A DNA stretch of 64,000 nt from Nostoc sphaeroides. GTDB lineage: Bacteria > Cyanobacteriota > Cyanobacteriia > Cyanobacteriales > Nostocaceae. The translations under genes were made by a program, and so were the position numbers. Positions within the stretch are counted from its first letter, which is position 1, and every line of letters begins with the position of its first letter. Location: contig NZ_CP031941.1 of assembly GCF_003443655.1 (NCBI RefSeq), positions 1,669,501 to 1,733,500 on the forward strand, given 5' to 3'. The notes under the pieces were generated by a model that was given only the letters and a program-made list of their open reading frames with translations, ran no database searches and had not been told where the DNA came from. Shown one piece after another: positions 45,030-54,980 of the stretch.

Positions 45030-47684
45030 CTAATTAATCAAATCAACGATCGCTTTCACCAATGCATCTGGATCTACTGGTTTAGAAATATGCATTTGGA
45101 ATCCGGCTGCTAATGCTTGCTGCTGATTCATTTCGCCTGCATAAGCCGTCAGAGCGATCGCTGGTACTAATCCTCCTTGCCCTGGCGATCGCGATCGCAC
45201 TTCACGCATCAGCATATAACCGTCTGTCTTTGGCATTCCAATATCGCTAATTAAAACATCTGGTATCGACTCAGATAGCGCTTGTAATGCCTCCTGTGCT
45301 GAAGATACGGCAGTTACTTGTACACCGTAGTCTTGCAAAATAAAGGTAATTAAGTCGCGGATATCTGGTTCATCGTCCACGACCAAAACTTGAGTATCGG
45401 AAAGCAGTGAGGAATCAGCGTGAGAATCTAAAGACTCATTCTCTCCACGCGTGATCTGTTCACTTCTAACTAAAAGCGGTAGTTCAACGGTGAAAGTGGT
45501 ACCCAATCCTTCTCCAGGACTTTCGGCTTGAACATTTCCCCCATGCATCTCTACAACCTTACGCACGATCGCTAATCCTAAACCTAATCCACCAAATGCC
45601 CGCGTAATTGTGCTATCAGCTTGGCGAAAGTAATCGAACACATAAGGCAAAAACTCTGGGCTAATTCCCTTACCTGTATCGCTGACCTGAATTTGAGCTT
45701 GATTACCAACTTCCATCAGTCGAATTTCTACCCGTCCGCCTGGTTGCGTAAATTTGACTGCATTAGAAAGTAGATTCCACACAACTTGCACAAGCCGATT
45801 TGGATCGCCCATGACTTGTCCCAAAGTGGGATCAAATATCGTTTGAATTTGAATTGAGTTAGCTTGAGCTGCGAGTTTTACTGTCTCTAGTGCGGCTTCA
45901 ACCACCGTTACCAAGTTTACTGGACAGACATTCAAGTTTAATTTTCCTTGGAGGATGCGAGACACATCCAATAAATCTTCAATTAGCTGAGTTTGTAACT
46001 TGGCGTTGCGTTCAATGGTTTCTAAGGCGTGCTTAGTGGTTTTTTCATCGAAATTACGAGTTCGCAACATTTTCGACCACCCTAGAACAGAGTTGAGTGG
46101 GGTTCGCAGTTCATGAGAGAGAACCGCCAGAAATTCATCTTTGACTTTGTTGGCGATTTCTGCTTCTTTGCGTGCTTTCATTTCTCGTTCGAGGAGGCGA
46201 TCGCATTCTTTCTCAACTGATTTGCGATGGGTAATATCTAGTACAAAAGCAACACCATTATTTTTGGAGTCATTCAGTAAGGCCATCCCCAAAACAATTG
46301 GGACTCGTTTCCCGTCGCGCTGGAGATATTCTTTCTCATAAATTCTCGAAACTCCAGTAGTTTGCACTTCCAAAAGGGCGCGATCGTCTAAATCTTTATA
46401 TTCAATAGGAGTAAGTTCTCTCCAATTAATTTTACCCAAAGTGGCATCATCACGAGTGTAGCCAGCTAGCTGGAGAAAGGCATCATTGGCATCAAGAATA
46501 AAGCCATCCACATTCCAAAAAGCAATTCCTATTAAGTTGGATTCAAACAAACGCCGAAATCTGGCTTCACTTTCACGTAAAATCTTTTCTGCTCGTTTGT
46601 GTTCAGTAATATCACGAGAAACTGTAATTACGCCTTCAATAGTTTGCTTAGAATTCCGTAATGGTGTGAGGATATATTCATAATAATGTAATCCATCGCC
46701 GGTAATATATTCACACTCATCCTTGATTGGTTGCCCAGTTTTCATCACAGCTTGTCGTTGATTATCTACTTGTTCTACAAGGTCTGTGGGTAAATTCAGG
46801 TCTTGCAAAGTTTTTCCGACAAGATCCTGGGGCTTGAAACCTAGTATAGTAGCTGCATCAAGACTTACATACTGATAACAACCTCTGCCATCAAAGATAT
46901 AAATGTGATCGACTGAGGCGGTGAGAATGGCATTTAAAATATTTGCCTGTTCTTGCACTTGGCTTGTGAGTTCACGGGTACTTTCTTCTGCTTGCTTGCA
47001 AACAGTAGTTTCCATACAAACGCCGATCATTCGCATCGCTTGCCCGCGATCGTCGTAGATAAATTTTCCTTTGGCAGAAATCCAATGTACACTTTGGTCT
47101 GATCGAACTATGCGAAATTCATCGTTGTAGTCAGACTTTTGTTGTAAAGCCTGGGCGATCCCTTGCATTACAGATTGCCTGTCTTCAGGATAAACGCACT
47201 TCTGAAACGTTTCGTAAGGGCCATCAAAACTACCTGGAAGCACACCAAAAAGCAATTCATAATTTTCAGACCAGATGACTTGATTGGTAATAATATCCCA
47301 ATCCCACAAGCCCATCTGGGAAACCTCTAGGGCTAGCCTCAGCCGTTCTTCACTTTCCCTCAGTGACGCTTCTACTTGCTGTCGTTCTGCAACTTCTTGT
47401 TGGAGTTGTTCTAAAGTTACTGCTACATCTATGGGCACATTCAAGCCTGTGGATGTCCCCTGTTCAAAATGCTGCTTGATATCATATTCAACAGCTTGAA
47501 TATGGGGATATTCTAATGCAAGCGCCAGTTTTTTTTCTAGCTCTATTACTTGGTTTTCAAGTGCTGCTTGCCTTTGCTGATAAAATATTTCTGATTGCTC
47601 TAACTCAGCTACACGATGCCGCAGAGCTTCTAATTCATCAGTGACTTGAAGGTTAATTTTATCAACATTTGGCATCTTACACAC
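45030..47684 (-). CDS. Multi-PAS hybrid histidine kinase
   Basis: An 884-aa protein. The N-terminal coiled coil (about 5-60) is followed by PAS/PAC domains at roughly 105-235 (SQMGLWDWDIITNQVIWSEN), 245-365 (VDHIYIFDGRGCYQYVS) and 370-490 (LIGIAFWNVDGFILDAND). HisKA has the phospho-His in LSHELRTPLNSVLG. The HATPase carries DTGKGIS and GLGLGLAI, and a C-terminal receiver has LVVDDEPDIRDL, ISDIGMPKTDG and SKPVD. No transmembrane segment, so it senses cytoplasmic cues. There is no partner regulator next to it; output is probably by phosphorelay. Confidence 0.92.
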   Translation of the reverse strand: MCKMPNVDKINLQVTDELEALRHRVAELEQSEIFYQQRQAALENQVIELEKKLALALEYPHIQAVEYDIKQHFEQGTSTGLNVPIDVAVTLEQLQQEVAERQQVEASLRESEERLRLALEVSQMGLWDWDIITNQVIWSENYELLFGVLPGSFDGPYETFQKCVYPEDRQSVMQGIAQALQQKSDYNDEFRIVRSDQSVHWISAKGKFIYDDRGQAMRMIGVCMETTVCKQAEESTRELTSQVQEQANILNAILTASVDHIYIFDGRGCYQYVSLDAATILGFKPQDLVGKTLQDLNLPTDLVEQVDNQRQAVMKTGQPIKDECEYITGDGLHYYEYILTPLRNSKQTIEGVITVSRDITEHKRAEKILRESEARFRRLFESNLIGIAFWNVDGFILDANDAFLQLAGYTRDDATLGKINWRELTPIEYKDLDDRALLEVQTTGVSRIYEKEYLQRDGKRVPIVLGMALLNDSKNNGVAFVLDITHRKSVEKECDRLLEREMKARKEAEIANKVKDEFLAVLSHELRTPLNSVLGWSKMLRTRNFDEKTTKHALETIERNAKLQTQLIEDLLDVSRILQGKLNLNVCPVNLVTVVEAALETVKLAAQANSIQIQTIFDPTLGQVMGDPNRLVQVVWNLLSNAVKFTQPGGRVEIRLMEVGNQAQIQVSDTGKGISPEFLPYVFDYFRQADSTITRAFGGLGLGLAIVRKVVEMHGGNVQAESPGEGLGTTFTVELPLLVRSEQITRGENESLDSHADSSLLSDTQVLVVDDEPDIRDLITFILQDYGVQVTAVSSAQEALQALSESIPDVLISDIGMPKTDGYMLMREVRSRSPGQGGLVPAIALTAYAGEMNQQQALAAGFQMHISKPVDPDALVKAIVDLIN

Positions 47685-47870
47685 CGCTTATAACTAAACA
47701 ATACCGATTTGAAGAATAGGCATCCCCTAGCTTTTACAGTATGGATTTTTAAGCTAAAAAATGTAATCCGTCAAAAGGTGCATAAGGTTTTAGCAAAAAG
47801 ACATTCTCTGAGATTAAGAGCTATGTCTGATGACAAGACACTTTGCACTTAGTGGTGATTTAGTAATGAA

Positions 47871-48569
47871 TTATCTCTTCAAACGCATAAAACCTGCACC
47901 AATAAATAATCCCACAACCTGTCCCCAGAAGACAACACCCGATTGGTTTACGCCAACAGGAGGAATATTTAAACTGCCGATGCCATAAAATAATTGTTGT
48001 ACAAACCACCAAAAGACATAGAAAAAAGCTGGAAGTTCGATGGGAATATACAAGATTATTAGTGGTAAAATTGTGTCAATTTTAGCTTTAGGAAACTTTA
48101 TAATATATGCTCCTAAAACAGCTGCGATCGCGCCATTGCTCCCAATCAGTGGTACTGTCAAACTCGGTTCCGCCAGAATTTGCACACAAAATGCGATCGC
48201 GCCAGCAGCCAGATAAAATCCGAGATAGCGTCTATGCCCCAGAATATTTTCGACAGCTTTACCAAAAACCCATAAAAATAACAGATTTCCCAATATTTGA
48301 CTAAAACTGCCATGTAAGAATATTGCAACAAATAGTGAAAATGTTCGCCAAATTACAATTATCCAAGCAGCATTGTTGTAAAGTAATGCATTTGTAATTG
48401 CCCCACTAATCTGGGCTGGGATCACACCCCAACTATTAACAAAATAACCCAATTCACCACTAAAATCTAGTTTAAGTTCCCATAAAAATACGGCAACATT
48501 AATACCAATCAGCCAGTAATTAATAATCGGCTTAGTTCGACAACGAATATTATCACTAATAGGAATCAT
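47871..48569 (-). CDS. Rhomboid-fold membrane protein, catalytic residues lost
   Basis: A 232-aa protein with six or so transmembrane helices and the rhomboid landmarks HGSFSQILGNLLFLWVFGKA (about 86-105) and GHRRYLGFYL. The active-site motif GxSG is replaced by GSNG (about 143-146), putting Asn at the Ser position. The catalytic His of the later helix is replaced by Gln (VFWGQVVGLFIGAG, about 216). It should therefore be a pseudoprotease, perhaps a client-binding or membrane-quality factor as in iRhom/derlin-type relatives (analogy only). Confidence 0.85.
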   Translation of the reverse strand: MIPISDNIRCRTKPIINYWLIGINVAVFLWELKLDFSGELGYFVNSWGVIPAQISGAITNALLYNNAAWIIVIWRTFSLFVAIFLHGSFSQILGNLLFLWVFGKAVENILGHRRYLGFYLAAGAIAFCVQILAEPSLTVPLIGSNGAIAAVLGAYIIKFPKAKIDTILPLIILYIPIELPAFFYVFWWFVQQLFYGIGSLNIPPVGVNQSGVVFWGQVVGLFIGAGFMRLKR

Positions 48570-48573
48570 ATTG

Positions 48574-48628
48574 ATTAGTCATTAGTCATTAGTCATTAGT
48601 CATTAGTCATTAGTCATTAGTTATTAGT
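48574..48628. repeat. Heptamer repeat CATTAGT
   Basis: About seven tandem CATTAGT units (last ones TATTAGT), followed by CCCCCTGC-type repeats to about 48665, between the rhomboid and kinase genes. Confidence 0.9.
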
Positions 48629-48733
48629 TATTCTCCCCCTGCCCCCTGCCCCCTGCCCTCTGCCTTCCCTACTCTCCCTTAACGTGTGGCAAGATTGAAA
48701 TCAGATCGCATCGCACTTAAGTAGGCAAACGAG

Positions 48734-50866
48734 ATGCTGGGAAACACGCTTGTAGGAAGATACCAAATTATTAGTAACTTGGGAGGTGGGGGTTTTGGTG
48801 AAACTTTTGTGGCAAGTGATACCCAATTACCCGGTTCACCTCCATGTGTCGTTAAGAAACTTAAACCCCAGGCAAGTGATCCCGTAACTTTGGAAACAGC
48901 TAGGCGTTTATTTGATACGGAAGCACAAGTTCTGTATAAATTAGGAACTCACGATCGCATTCCCCAACTTTTAGCTTACTTTGAGGATAACGCCGAATTT
49001 TATCTCGTACAGGAATTGATCGAAGGGCATGACTTGAGTCAAGAATTGATACCCGGTAAAACCTGGAGTCAAGAGCAAGTAATTTCATTTTTACAAGAAC
49101 TTTTGACAATCTTAGAATTTGTCCATCAACAGAATGTAATTCACCGTGATGTCAATCCACGAAATATTCTCAGACGCCATCCAGATGGCAAATTAATCTT
49201 AATTGATTTTGGTGCAGTTAAACAAATTACTACCCAGGTAATTCTTCCCGAAGGCTCAATTAAAGGTACTGTTGCTATAGGTACACCTGGATATATCCCT
49301 GGAGAACAAGCTCATGGTACGCCAAAATTAAGCAGTGATATCTATGCTACCGGAATAATTGCTATTCAAGCTCTCACGGGATTATCACCAGAGGAAATAG
49401 TAAAAGATGCCGATACTAATGAAATTATCTGGCACAATCAAGCTACAGTAACGCCAGAATTCGCTCAATTTTTAGATAAGATGGTGTGCTACGACTTTCG
49501 CCAACGCTATGCTTCGGCAACGTTAGCATTACAAGCGCTGAAAGAGTTAACGCAACCACCCGCCCAGACAATTGCATTAACTCCTATTTCTTTGCACAAA
49601 AATATCAGCAAACCTCAACCTAAAAAAGGTATTTTGGGTAAAATTTTACTCGGAATATTTTTAATTGGGGTTAGCACAATAGCATCAATATTAATTTTAA
49701 ATCACATTAATTCAAATAACGCCATAGAATTATCCAAGCAAGGAAATACGCTTTTTGATTTGCAACGCTATCAAGATGCATTAGAAGTATATGAAAAAGC
49801 CGTTAATATTAGACCAGATTATGCTGAAGCCTGGAATGGTCAAGGTAAAACGCTATCTAAATTAAAAAAATACAAAGATGCGCTAGCGGCGTATGATAAA
49901 GCAATTCAAATTCAGCCAGATAATTTTGAAGCTTGGAGTGGACGAGGTTTTGTATTGGGAAATCTACAGCGATATCAAGAAGCGATCGCCTCTTTTGACA
50001 AAGCCTTACAATTCAATAATGAAAGCTCGGAAGTCTGGAATGCTAAGGGTGAAGCTTTTAGCAATTTAAACCAATATGACCAAGCAATTAAATCTTATGA
50101 AAAAGCGATTGAATTGAAACCAGATAATTACGAAGCCTGGTATAAAAAAGGATTAGCCTTACAAAATTCTAACCGATACGAAGAAGCGATCGCAGCATAT
50201 CAAAAAGTCGTGGAATTAAAACCGGACTACGAGCAAGCCTGGTATAATTGGGGAAATTCCTTAGTCAATCTGCAACGCTACCGAGACGCATTTACAGCTT
50301 ATGATAAAGCTGTGCAATCCAAGGCAAATTATTATCAAGCCTGGTTATCTAGAGGTAATGTATTGCTCAATTTACAACGTTATCCAGAAGCAATTGAATC
50401 TTTTAATCAAGTAATTAAATATAATCCAGGTAACTATCAAGCATGGTATAATCTGGGTTGGTCGCTACATCAAAGCCAACGCTATGAAGAAGCAATAAAA
50501 GCTTATAAAAAAGCAGCAACCCTTAAGCAAAAAGATTATCAAGTGTGGTATAATCTGGGAAATTCGCAATACATTTTGCAAAAATACGAAGATGCGATCG
50601 CGTCTTATAATAAAGCAGTTCGTTATAAACCAGACCACGCTGAAAGCTGGTATAGCAGAGGGAATGCGCTATTAAATTTGAAACAGTTTAAAGATGCGAT
50701 CGCGTCTTACGATCAAGCAATAAAATATAAGCCTAATTACCAACAAGCAATAGACGGGCGCAATCAAGCCCAAATTCAACTACAAGGCGAAATATCAAAG
50801 CCTAAACCTGTAATTGTGCCAGTTCTCCCATTTCCTAGTTCCACTAATACACCGCAAGGGAATTAA
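48734..50866 (+). CDS. Ser/Thr protein kinase with membrane anchor and TPR array
   Basis: A 710-aa protein. The kinase domain (about 8-275) has the Gly loop GGGGFGET, Lys in CVVKKL, HRDVNPRN (137-144) and DFG (158-160). The invariant Lys of HRDxKxxN is Asn here, seen in some cyanobacterial kinases. One transmembrane helix (about 303-325, LLGIFLIGVSTIASILIL) precedes about ten TPR units (AEAWNGQGKTLSKLKKYKDA... to about 690) and a short Pro-rich tail. The TPRs would lie outside the cytoplasm if the kinase is inside. Likely a membrane receptor-type kinase; ligand unknown. Confidence 0.9.
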   Translation: MLGNTLVGRYQIISNLGGGGFGETFVASDTQLPGSPPCVVKKLKPQASDPVTLETARRLFDTEAQVLYKLGTHDRIPQLLAYFEDNAEFYLVQELIEGHDLSQELIPGKTWSQEQVISFLQELLTILEFVHQQNVIHRDVNPRNILRRHPDGKLILIDFGAVKQITTQVILPEGSIKGTVAIGTPGYIPGEQAHGTPKLSSDIYATGIIAIQALTGLSPEEIVKDADTNEIIWHNQATVTPEFAQFLDKMVCYDFRQRYASATLALQALKELTQPPAQTIALTPISLHKNISKPQPKKGILGKILLGIFLIGVSTIASILILNHINSNNAIELSKQGNTLFDLQRYQDALEVYEKAVNIRPDYAEAWNGQGKTLSKLKKYKDALAAYDKAIQIQPDNFEAWSGRGFVLGNLQRYQEAIASFDKALQFNNESSEVWNAKGEAFSNLNQYDQAIKSYEKAIELKPDNYEAWYKKGLALQNSNRYEEAIAAYQKVVELKPDYEQAWYNWGNSLVNLQRYRDAFTAYDKAVQSKANYYQAWLSRGNVLLNLQRYPEAIESFNQVIKYNPGNYQAWYNLGWSLHQSQRYEEAIKAYKKAATLKQKDYQVWYNLGNSQYILQKYEDAIASYNKAVRYKPDHAESWYSRGNALLNLKQFKDAIASYDQAIKYKPNYQQAIDGRNQAQIQLQGEISKPKPVIVPVLPFPSSTNTPQGN

Positions 50867-50927
50867 AAATGAATACAGCGTAAGTATTTTATTCATTTGA
50901 AATGGGTGGTTTATTTACGCTGTGCTG

Positions 50928-51036
50928 TACTATAGCCCTACTTAATCATTCGTGAACAACGAGATCCCCGACTTCTATAAGAAGTCGGGGATCTGAGTCT
51001 TGTGATTTTCACAAATCAAATAGGATTGCTATAGTA
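50928..51036. repeat. MITE-like element with TACTATAGC ends
   Basis: The outer inverted ends TACTATAGC and GCTATAGTA enclose partly paired arms (TTCGTGAA / TTCACAAA) and a strong central hairpin (GATCCCCGACTTCT / AGAAGTCGGGGATC). It lies in the gene-free stretch 50867-51240. Confidence 0.8.
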
Positions 51037-51240
51037 CCTTAACAATTCGTAATTAGAAGCAATAATTGGAGTTTTAGTTGATTTTCAAGAATATTTTGAG
51101 ATAAAAACTTATAATTCGTGGCATTACTATAAATTTCTGGTTTATTTTATCAAAAGCTGTGAGCATCGGTAGTTTCTTGGGCAATCTAAAGATAACCTAG
51201 AATTTCTTCTTACCGAACTATGCCATTAAGGAGCTAACCC

Positions 51241-53688
51241 TTGATCCGAGCAAACTCCAGTTTATCAACATCTAACAGAGAAAGTCATCCCTCACGAAAT
51301 TTACTAATTCGATTTATTCTTGGCGGCACTACCCTTGTAGTCAGTATTTCTGCTTATTTCAGCTATCAAGCCACTAGAAATATGATGCTCAAAGATTTGA
51401 GACAGAGCGCTTTTTTAGAGGTACAGAGAGGGGGTGATGAAATTGAGGAGTGGTTACATGTTCGCCAAGTAGAGGTACAAACCCTAGCTAATACTTCAAC
51501 TGTACGCTCCTTAAACTGGTCTGTGGCAGAACCCTATTTAAAGGCAGAAATTAAGCGGATCAATGAATTTTTCTTTTTCCAAATAGTTAACCCAGATGGT
51601 TCATTTTCTAATACAAAAGTTGGTCGATCAAATAAAAATATTAAGGATCGGGATTTCTTTCAAAAAGCAATTGCGGGAAAGAGCAACATTTCTGATCCCT
51701 TTATTAGCCGTTCTACAGGAATTCCTTTAATTGCGATCGCCACCCCAATCTCGTCAAATTCTGCTAACAGTAGTTCACCGATCGGAGTCTTCCACGGCAA
51801 TGTGAGAGTCGATCACATTGCAGAGGTTGTTAACTCCCTGCGCTACGGCACGAATAGCTATGCTTTCGCTCTCAATTCTCAAGGACAAGCGATCGTCCAT
51901 CCTAACTCGGCGTTAATGTCAACCGTAGAAAAACCTGCACCCAGCCTGCTGAAAATAGGCGATCGCAATTTAAATGCGATCGCGCAGCAGATGGTAAACA
52001 AACAACAGGGAATTGAGTTAATGGAAATTGACGGCACTAAAAAGTATATAGCTTATCTGCCGTTGCAAGCCGCTAACTGGTCTGTGGCTTTGGTGATTCC
52101 CCGCCAAAATATTGAATCTCGATTGCACTTCCTCGATTTAATCGCCTTAATTGTTGGTGGACTTACTGTCACCATGATTACTGTTTTGTGGCAAGTGCAA
52201 GCATTTGAACAAGCTGAACTAAAAAAATCTAAAACTGCGGCCGATACAGCCAACCATGCTAAAAGTGAATTTTTAGCCAACATGAGTCATGAACTACGAA
52301 CGCCCCTGAATGGCATTCTCGGTTGTGCCCAAATTTTGCTGCGTTCCCCAGCTTTACCTAATCAAGAGCAATACCACGTCAATATTATTGAACAATGCGG
52401 TTCTCATTTGCTGACATTAATTAATGACATTTTGGATCTATCCAAAATTGAAGCAAAAAAGCTAGAACTGCATTCAGATGATGTGCATTTGCCATCTTTT
52501 CTCCAAGGAATTGTGGAAATATGCCAGATTCGGGCAAAGCAAAAAGGCATTTTGTTTGTCTATAAACCCGCGATCAACTTGCCTACAGGGATTCATGTTG
52601 ATGTCAAAAGATTACGTCAGGTGCTATTAAATCTGTTGGGAAATGCCATCAAATTTACAGATGAAGGTGAGGTTACTTTCAATATTGAAGTAATCGATCA
52701 ACCTTCCAGTGATCAGCAAAAACATCGCCTTCGTTGTACCGTAGAAGATACTGGAATTGGTATAACTCCCGCAGAATTGAGCAAAATTTTCTTGCCATTT
52801 GAACAAGTAGGTGAGAAAAAGCGCCAAGCTGAAGGTACTGGGCTGGGTTTAGCTATTACTCGGCAATTAGTACAAATGATGGGTAGCGATATCCATGTTA
52901 AGAGTCAGATCGGTCAAGGGAGTAGCTTCTGGTTTGAGTTGGAGATTCCTGAAGCGGCTGATTGGGTACAATCTGCGATGTCTACGACGGGCTACGCCTA
53001 CGCTTCATCAGAGAAACAAATCATTGGCTTTGAGGGTGGCCCCTACACCATTCTGATGGTTGACGATCGCTGGGAGAATCGCACAGTGATTACAAACTTA
53101 CTGCAACCATTGGGTTTTAATGTAGTTGAAGCCAACAACGGTAAAGAAGGTTTAGAAATAGCGATCGCCCTCAAGCCAGACTTAATCATCACAGATTTGC
53201 TGATGCCAGAAATGGATGGGTTTGAATTAATTAAATACCTGCGTCACACTCCAGAAATTCAGAATATCAAGATTATCGTTTCTTCCGCTAGTGTCTTTGA
53301 AGCCGACAAACATCGCAGTCTGCAAGCTGGAGGTAACGCTTTCTTAAGCAAACCTATAAATGTAGATGAATTATTGCATCAACTAGAACAATATTTAAAT
53401 TTGGTATGGATTTACAAGCAATCTCAGCCTGATGGAGAAAAAGCCAAAGAAGCAACAGCAAATAGCCAATCGCCTCAATTAACCCCTCCTTCCCCCCAAG
53501 TTTTGCAAGAACTAGTCACCTTAGCCAGTAAAGGTAACTTCAATGCCATTCTCAAGTGGGCCGATCAACTGGAGGAAACAGACATAACCTTCGCGCCATT
53601 TGCTAACGAAATCAGGCAACTAGCAAGGCAATTTGATGAAGATTTAATTCTCAATTTTTTGACTCAATATGCAATGAAAACAGTATGA
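51241..53688 (+). CDS. Membrane hybrid histidine kinase with Cache sensor
   Basis: An 815-aa protein starting with TTG, preceded by AAGGAG at the right distance. TM1 (about 21-43) and TM2 (about 294-316) bracket a Cache-type periplasmic sensor (LKAEIKRINEFFFFQIVNPDG, ISDPFISRSTGIPLIAIATPI). Then come HisKA (FLANMSHELRTPLNGILG), HATPase (DTGIGITP, GTGLGLAI), a receiver (MVDDRWENRTV, ITDLLMPEMDG, SKPIN) and a ~90-residue tail. A dispersed repeat (52975-53003) encodes part of the linker before the receiver. It overlaps the next gene by ATGA. Confidence 0.92.
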   Translation: MIRANSSLSTSNRESHPSRNLLIRFILGGTTLVVSISAYFSYQATRNMMLKDLRQSAFLEVQRGGDEIEEWLHVRQVEVQTLANTSTVRSLNWSVAEPYLKAEIKRINEFFFFQIVNPDGSFSNTKVGRSNKNIKDRDFFQKAIAGKSNISDPFISRSTGIPLIAIATPISSNSANSSSPIGVFHGNVRVDHIAEVVNSLRYGTNSYAFALNSQGQAIVHPNSALMSTVEKPAPSLLKIGDRNLNAIAQQMVNKQQGIELMEIDGTKKYIAYLPLQAANWSVALVIPRQNIESRLHFLDLIALIVGGLTVTMITVLWQVQAFEQAELKKSKTAADTANHAKSEFLANMSHELRTPLNGILGCAQILLRSPALPNQEQYHVNIIEQCGSHLLTLINDILDLSKIEAKKLELHSDDVHLPSFLQGIVEICQIRAKQKGILFVYKPAINLPTGIHVDVKRLRQVLLNLLGNAIKFTDEGEVTFNIEVIDQPSSDQQKHRLRCTVEDTGIGITPAELSKIFLPFEQVGEKKRQAEGTGLGLAITRQLVQMMGSDIHVKSQIGQGSSFWFELEIPEAADWVQSAMSTTGYAYASSEKQIIGFEGGPYTILMVDDRWENRTVITNLLQPLGFNVVEANNGKEGLEIAIALKPDLIITDLLMPEMDGFELIKYLRHTPEIQNIKIIVSSASVFEADKHRSLQAGGNAFLSKPINVDELLHQLEQYLNLVWIYKQSQPDGEKAKEATANSQSPQLTPPSPQVLQELVTLASKGNFNAILKWADQLEETDITFAPFANEIRQLARQFDEDLILNFLTQYAMKTV
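52975..53003. repeat. Dispersed palindromic repeat inside the histidine kinase gene
   Basis: Runs from GCGATGTCTACG to GGCTACGCCTACGC. It encodes AMSTTGYAYA in the linker between the HATPase and receiver domains. It shares 25 identical bases with 18183-18207 in the MFS gene, read in another frame. Confidence 0.82.
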
Positions 53689-54980
53689 AAACTACTATTG
53701 AAAACCAGAATAATTCTATCAATTCCGCTCATTCGAGGGGAATCATTTTAGTCGTTGATGATAACCCTGCCAATTTACAAGTTTTATCCAGCTTTTTGGA
53801 TCAGTCTAGCTTTGAAGTTTGGGCAGCACGGAGCGGTGAGAAAGCCCTTGGGCGATTAGAAAATGATGATTTACCTGATTTAATCTTGCTGGATGTAATG
53901 ATGCCCGGTATCGATGGTTTTGAAACCTGTAAACAGCTAAAAAGCAATCCTCGTGTCCAAGATATTCCGGTCATTTTTATGACAGCCCTCTCAGGAACTG
54001 CTGATAAAATCAAAGGTTTGCAATTGGGAGCCGTAGACTACATTACCAAACCTTTTCAGCATGAAGAAGTCTTAGTACGGATCGAAAATCACCTCAAGCT
54101 GAGAAATTTGACGAAAACTTTAATCGCTAAAAACGCCGAATTGCAACAGACTCAAACTCAACTGATTCAAGCAGAAAAAGTAGCAGCTTTAGGCCAACTG
54201 ACAGCAGGAATTGCTCATGAAGTTAATAATCCCATCAATTTTATAGCTGGCAACTTAAATTTTGTTGAACAGTATGTACAGGAGGTAGTTAGTTTACTCT
54301 ATCTCTATCAAAAACATCTGCCTGATCCACCAGAGGAAATTAAAACCGCGATTAAAAAAAGCGATCTAAATTTTTTGTTAGATGATTTATCTAAAATTAT
54401 TCAATCCATGCAAGTTGGTACAGATCGCGTTACAGAAATTGTGTCGTATTTAAACAACTTTTCCCGACACAGGGAAACGGGTAAAAAACTAGCTAACTTA
54501 CATGAAGGGTTAGAAAGTACATTACTCATTCTCGGACATCGGTTTAAATATAATGCTCACCAACCAATGATCAAATTAGTTAAAGAGTATGGAAGCTTGC
54601 CACTTGTTGAGTGTTTTCCTGGGGAAATTAATCAGGTTTTTATGAATTTAATTTGTAATGCGATCGATGCAATTGAAGAAAAATATAGAAATAAAGATAT
54701 TGAGACAATTTCTCAAAATACTGGAGTTATTAAAATTAAAACTGAGGCAATTGGAGAGCAAGTTATTTTAAGAATTGCCGACAATGGCTCAGGTATAAGT
54801 AAAGCAGATGCAACAAAAATATATGATGCCTTTTATACAACAAAACCCGTTGGTAAAGGGACAGGGCTTGGTCTATCTATTGCTTACCAAATTGTGGTTA
54901 ATAATCATCACGGCAAGCTCACATACGATTCCAAACCAGGTGAAGGCATAGAGTTTATCATTGAACTACCCATCCGATGA
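53685..54980 (+). CDS. Response regulator fused to a histidine kinase
   Basis: A 431-aa protein. The N-terminal receiver (about 16-135) has VVDDNPANLQVL, ILLDVMMPGIDGF and the Lys in YITKPF. A coiled-coil linker (LIAKNAELQQTQTQLIQAEK) leads to a kinase core with phospho-His in GIAHEVNNPINFIAGN and the ATPase motifs ADNGSGISK and GTGLGLSI. The start overlaps the preceding hybrid kinase stop (ATGA), so the two are translated together and probably form a phosphorelay in which the upstream receptor feeds this receiver. Confidence 0.92.
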   Translation: MKTTIENQNNSINSAHSRGIILVVDDNPANLQVLSSFLDQSSFEVWAARSGEKALGRLENDDLPDLILLDVMMPGIDGFETCKQLKSNPRVQDIPVIFMTALSGTADKIKGLQLGAVDYITKPFQHEEVLVRIENHLKLRNLTKTLIAKNAELQQTQTQLIQAEKVAALGQLTAGIAHEVNNPINFIAGNLNFVEQYVQEVVSLLYLYQKHLPDPPEEIKTAIKKSDLNFLLDDLSKIIQSMQVGTDRVTEIVSYLNNFSRHRETGKKLANLHEGLESTLLILGHRFKYNAHQPMIKLVKEYGSLPLVECFPGEINQVFMNLICNAIDAIEEKYRNKDIETISQNTGVIKIKTEAIGEQVILRIADNGSGISKADATKIYDAFYTTKPVGKGTGLGLSIAYQIVVNNHHGKLTYDSKPGEGIEFIIELPIR

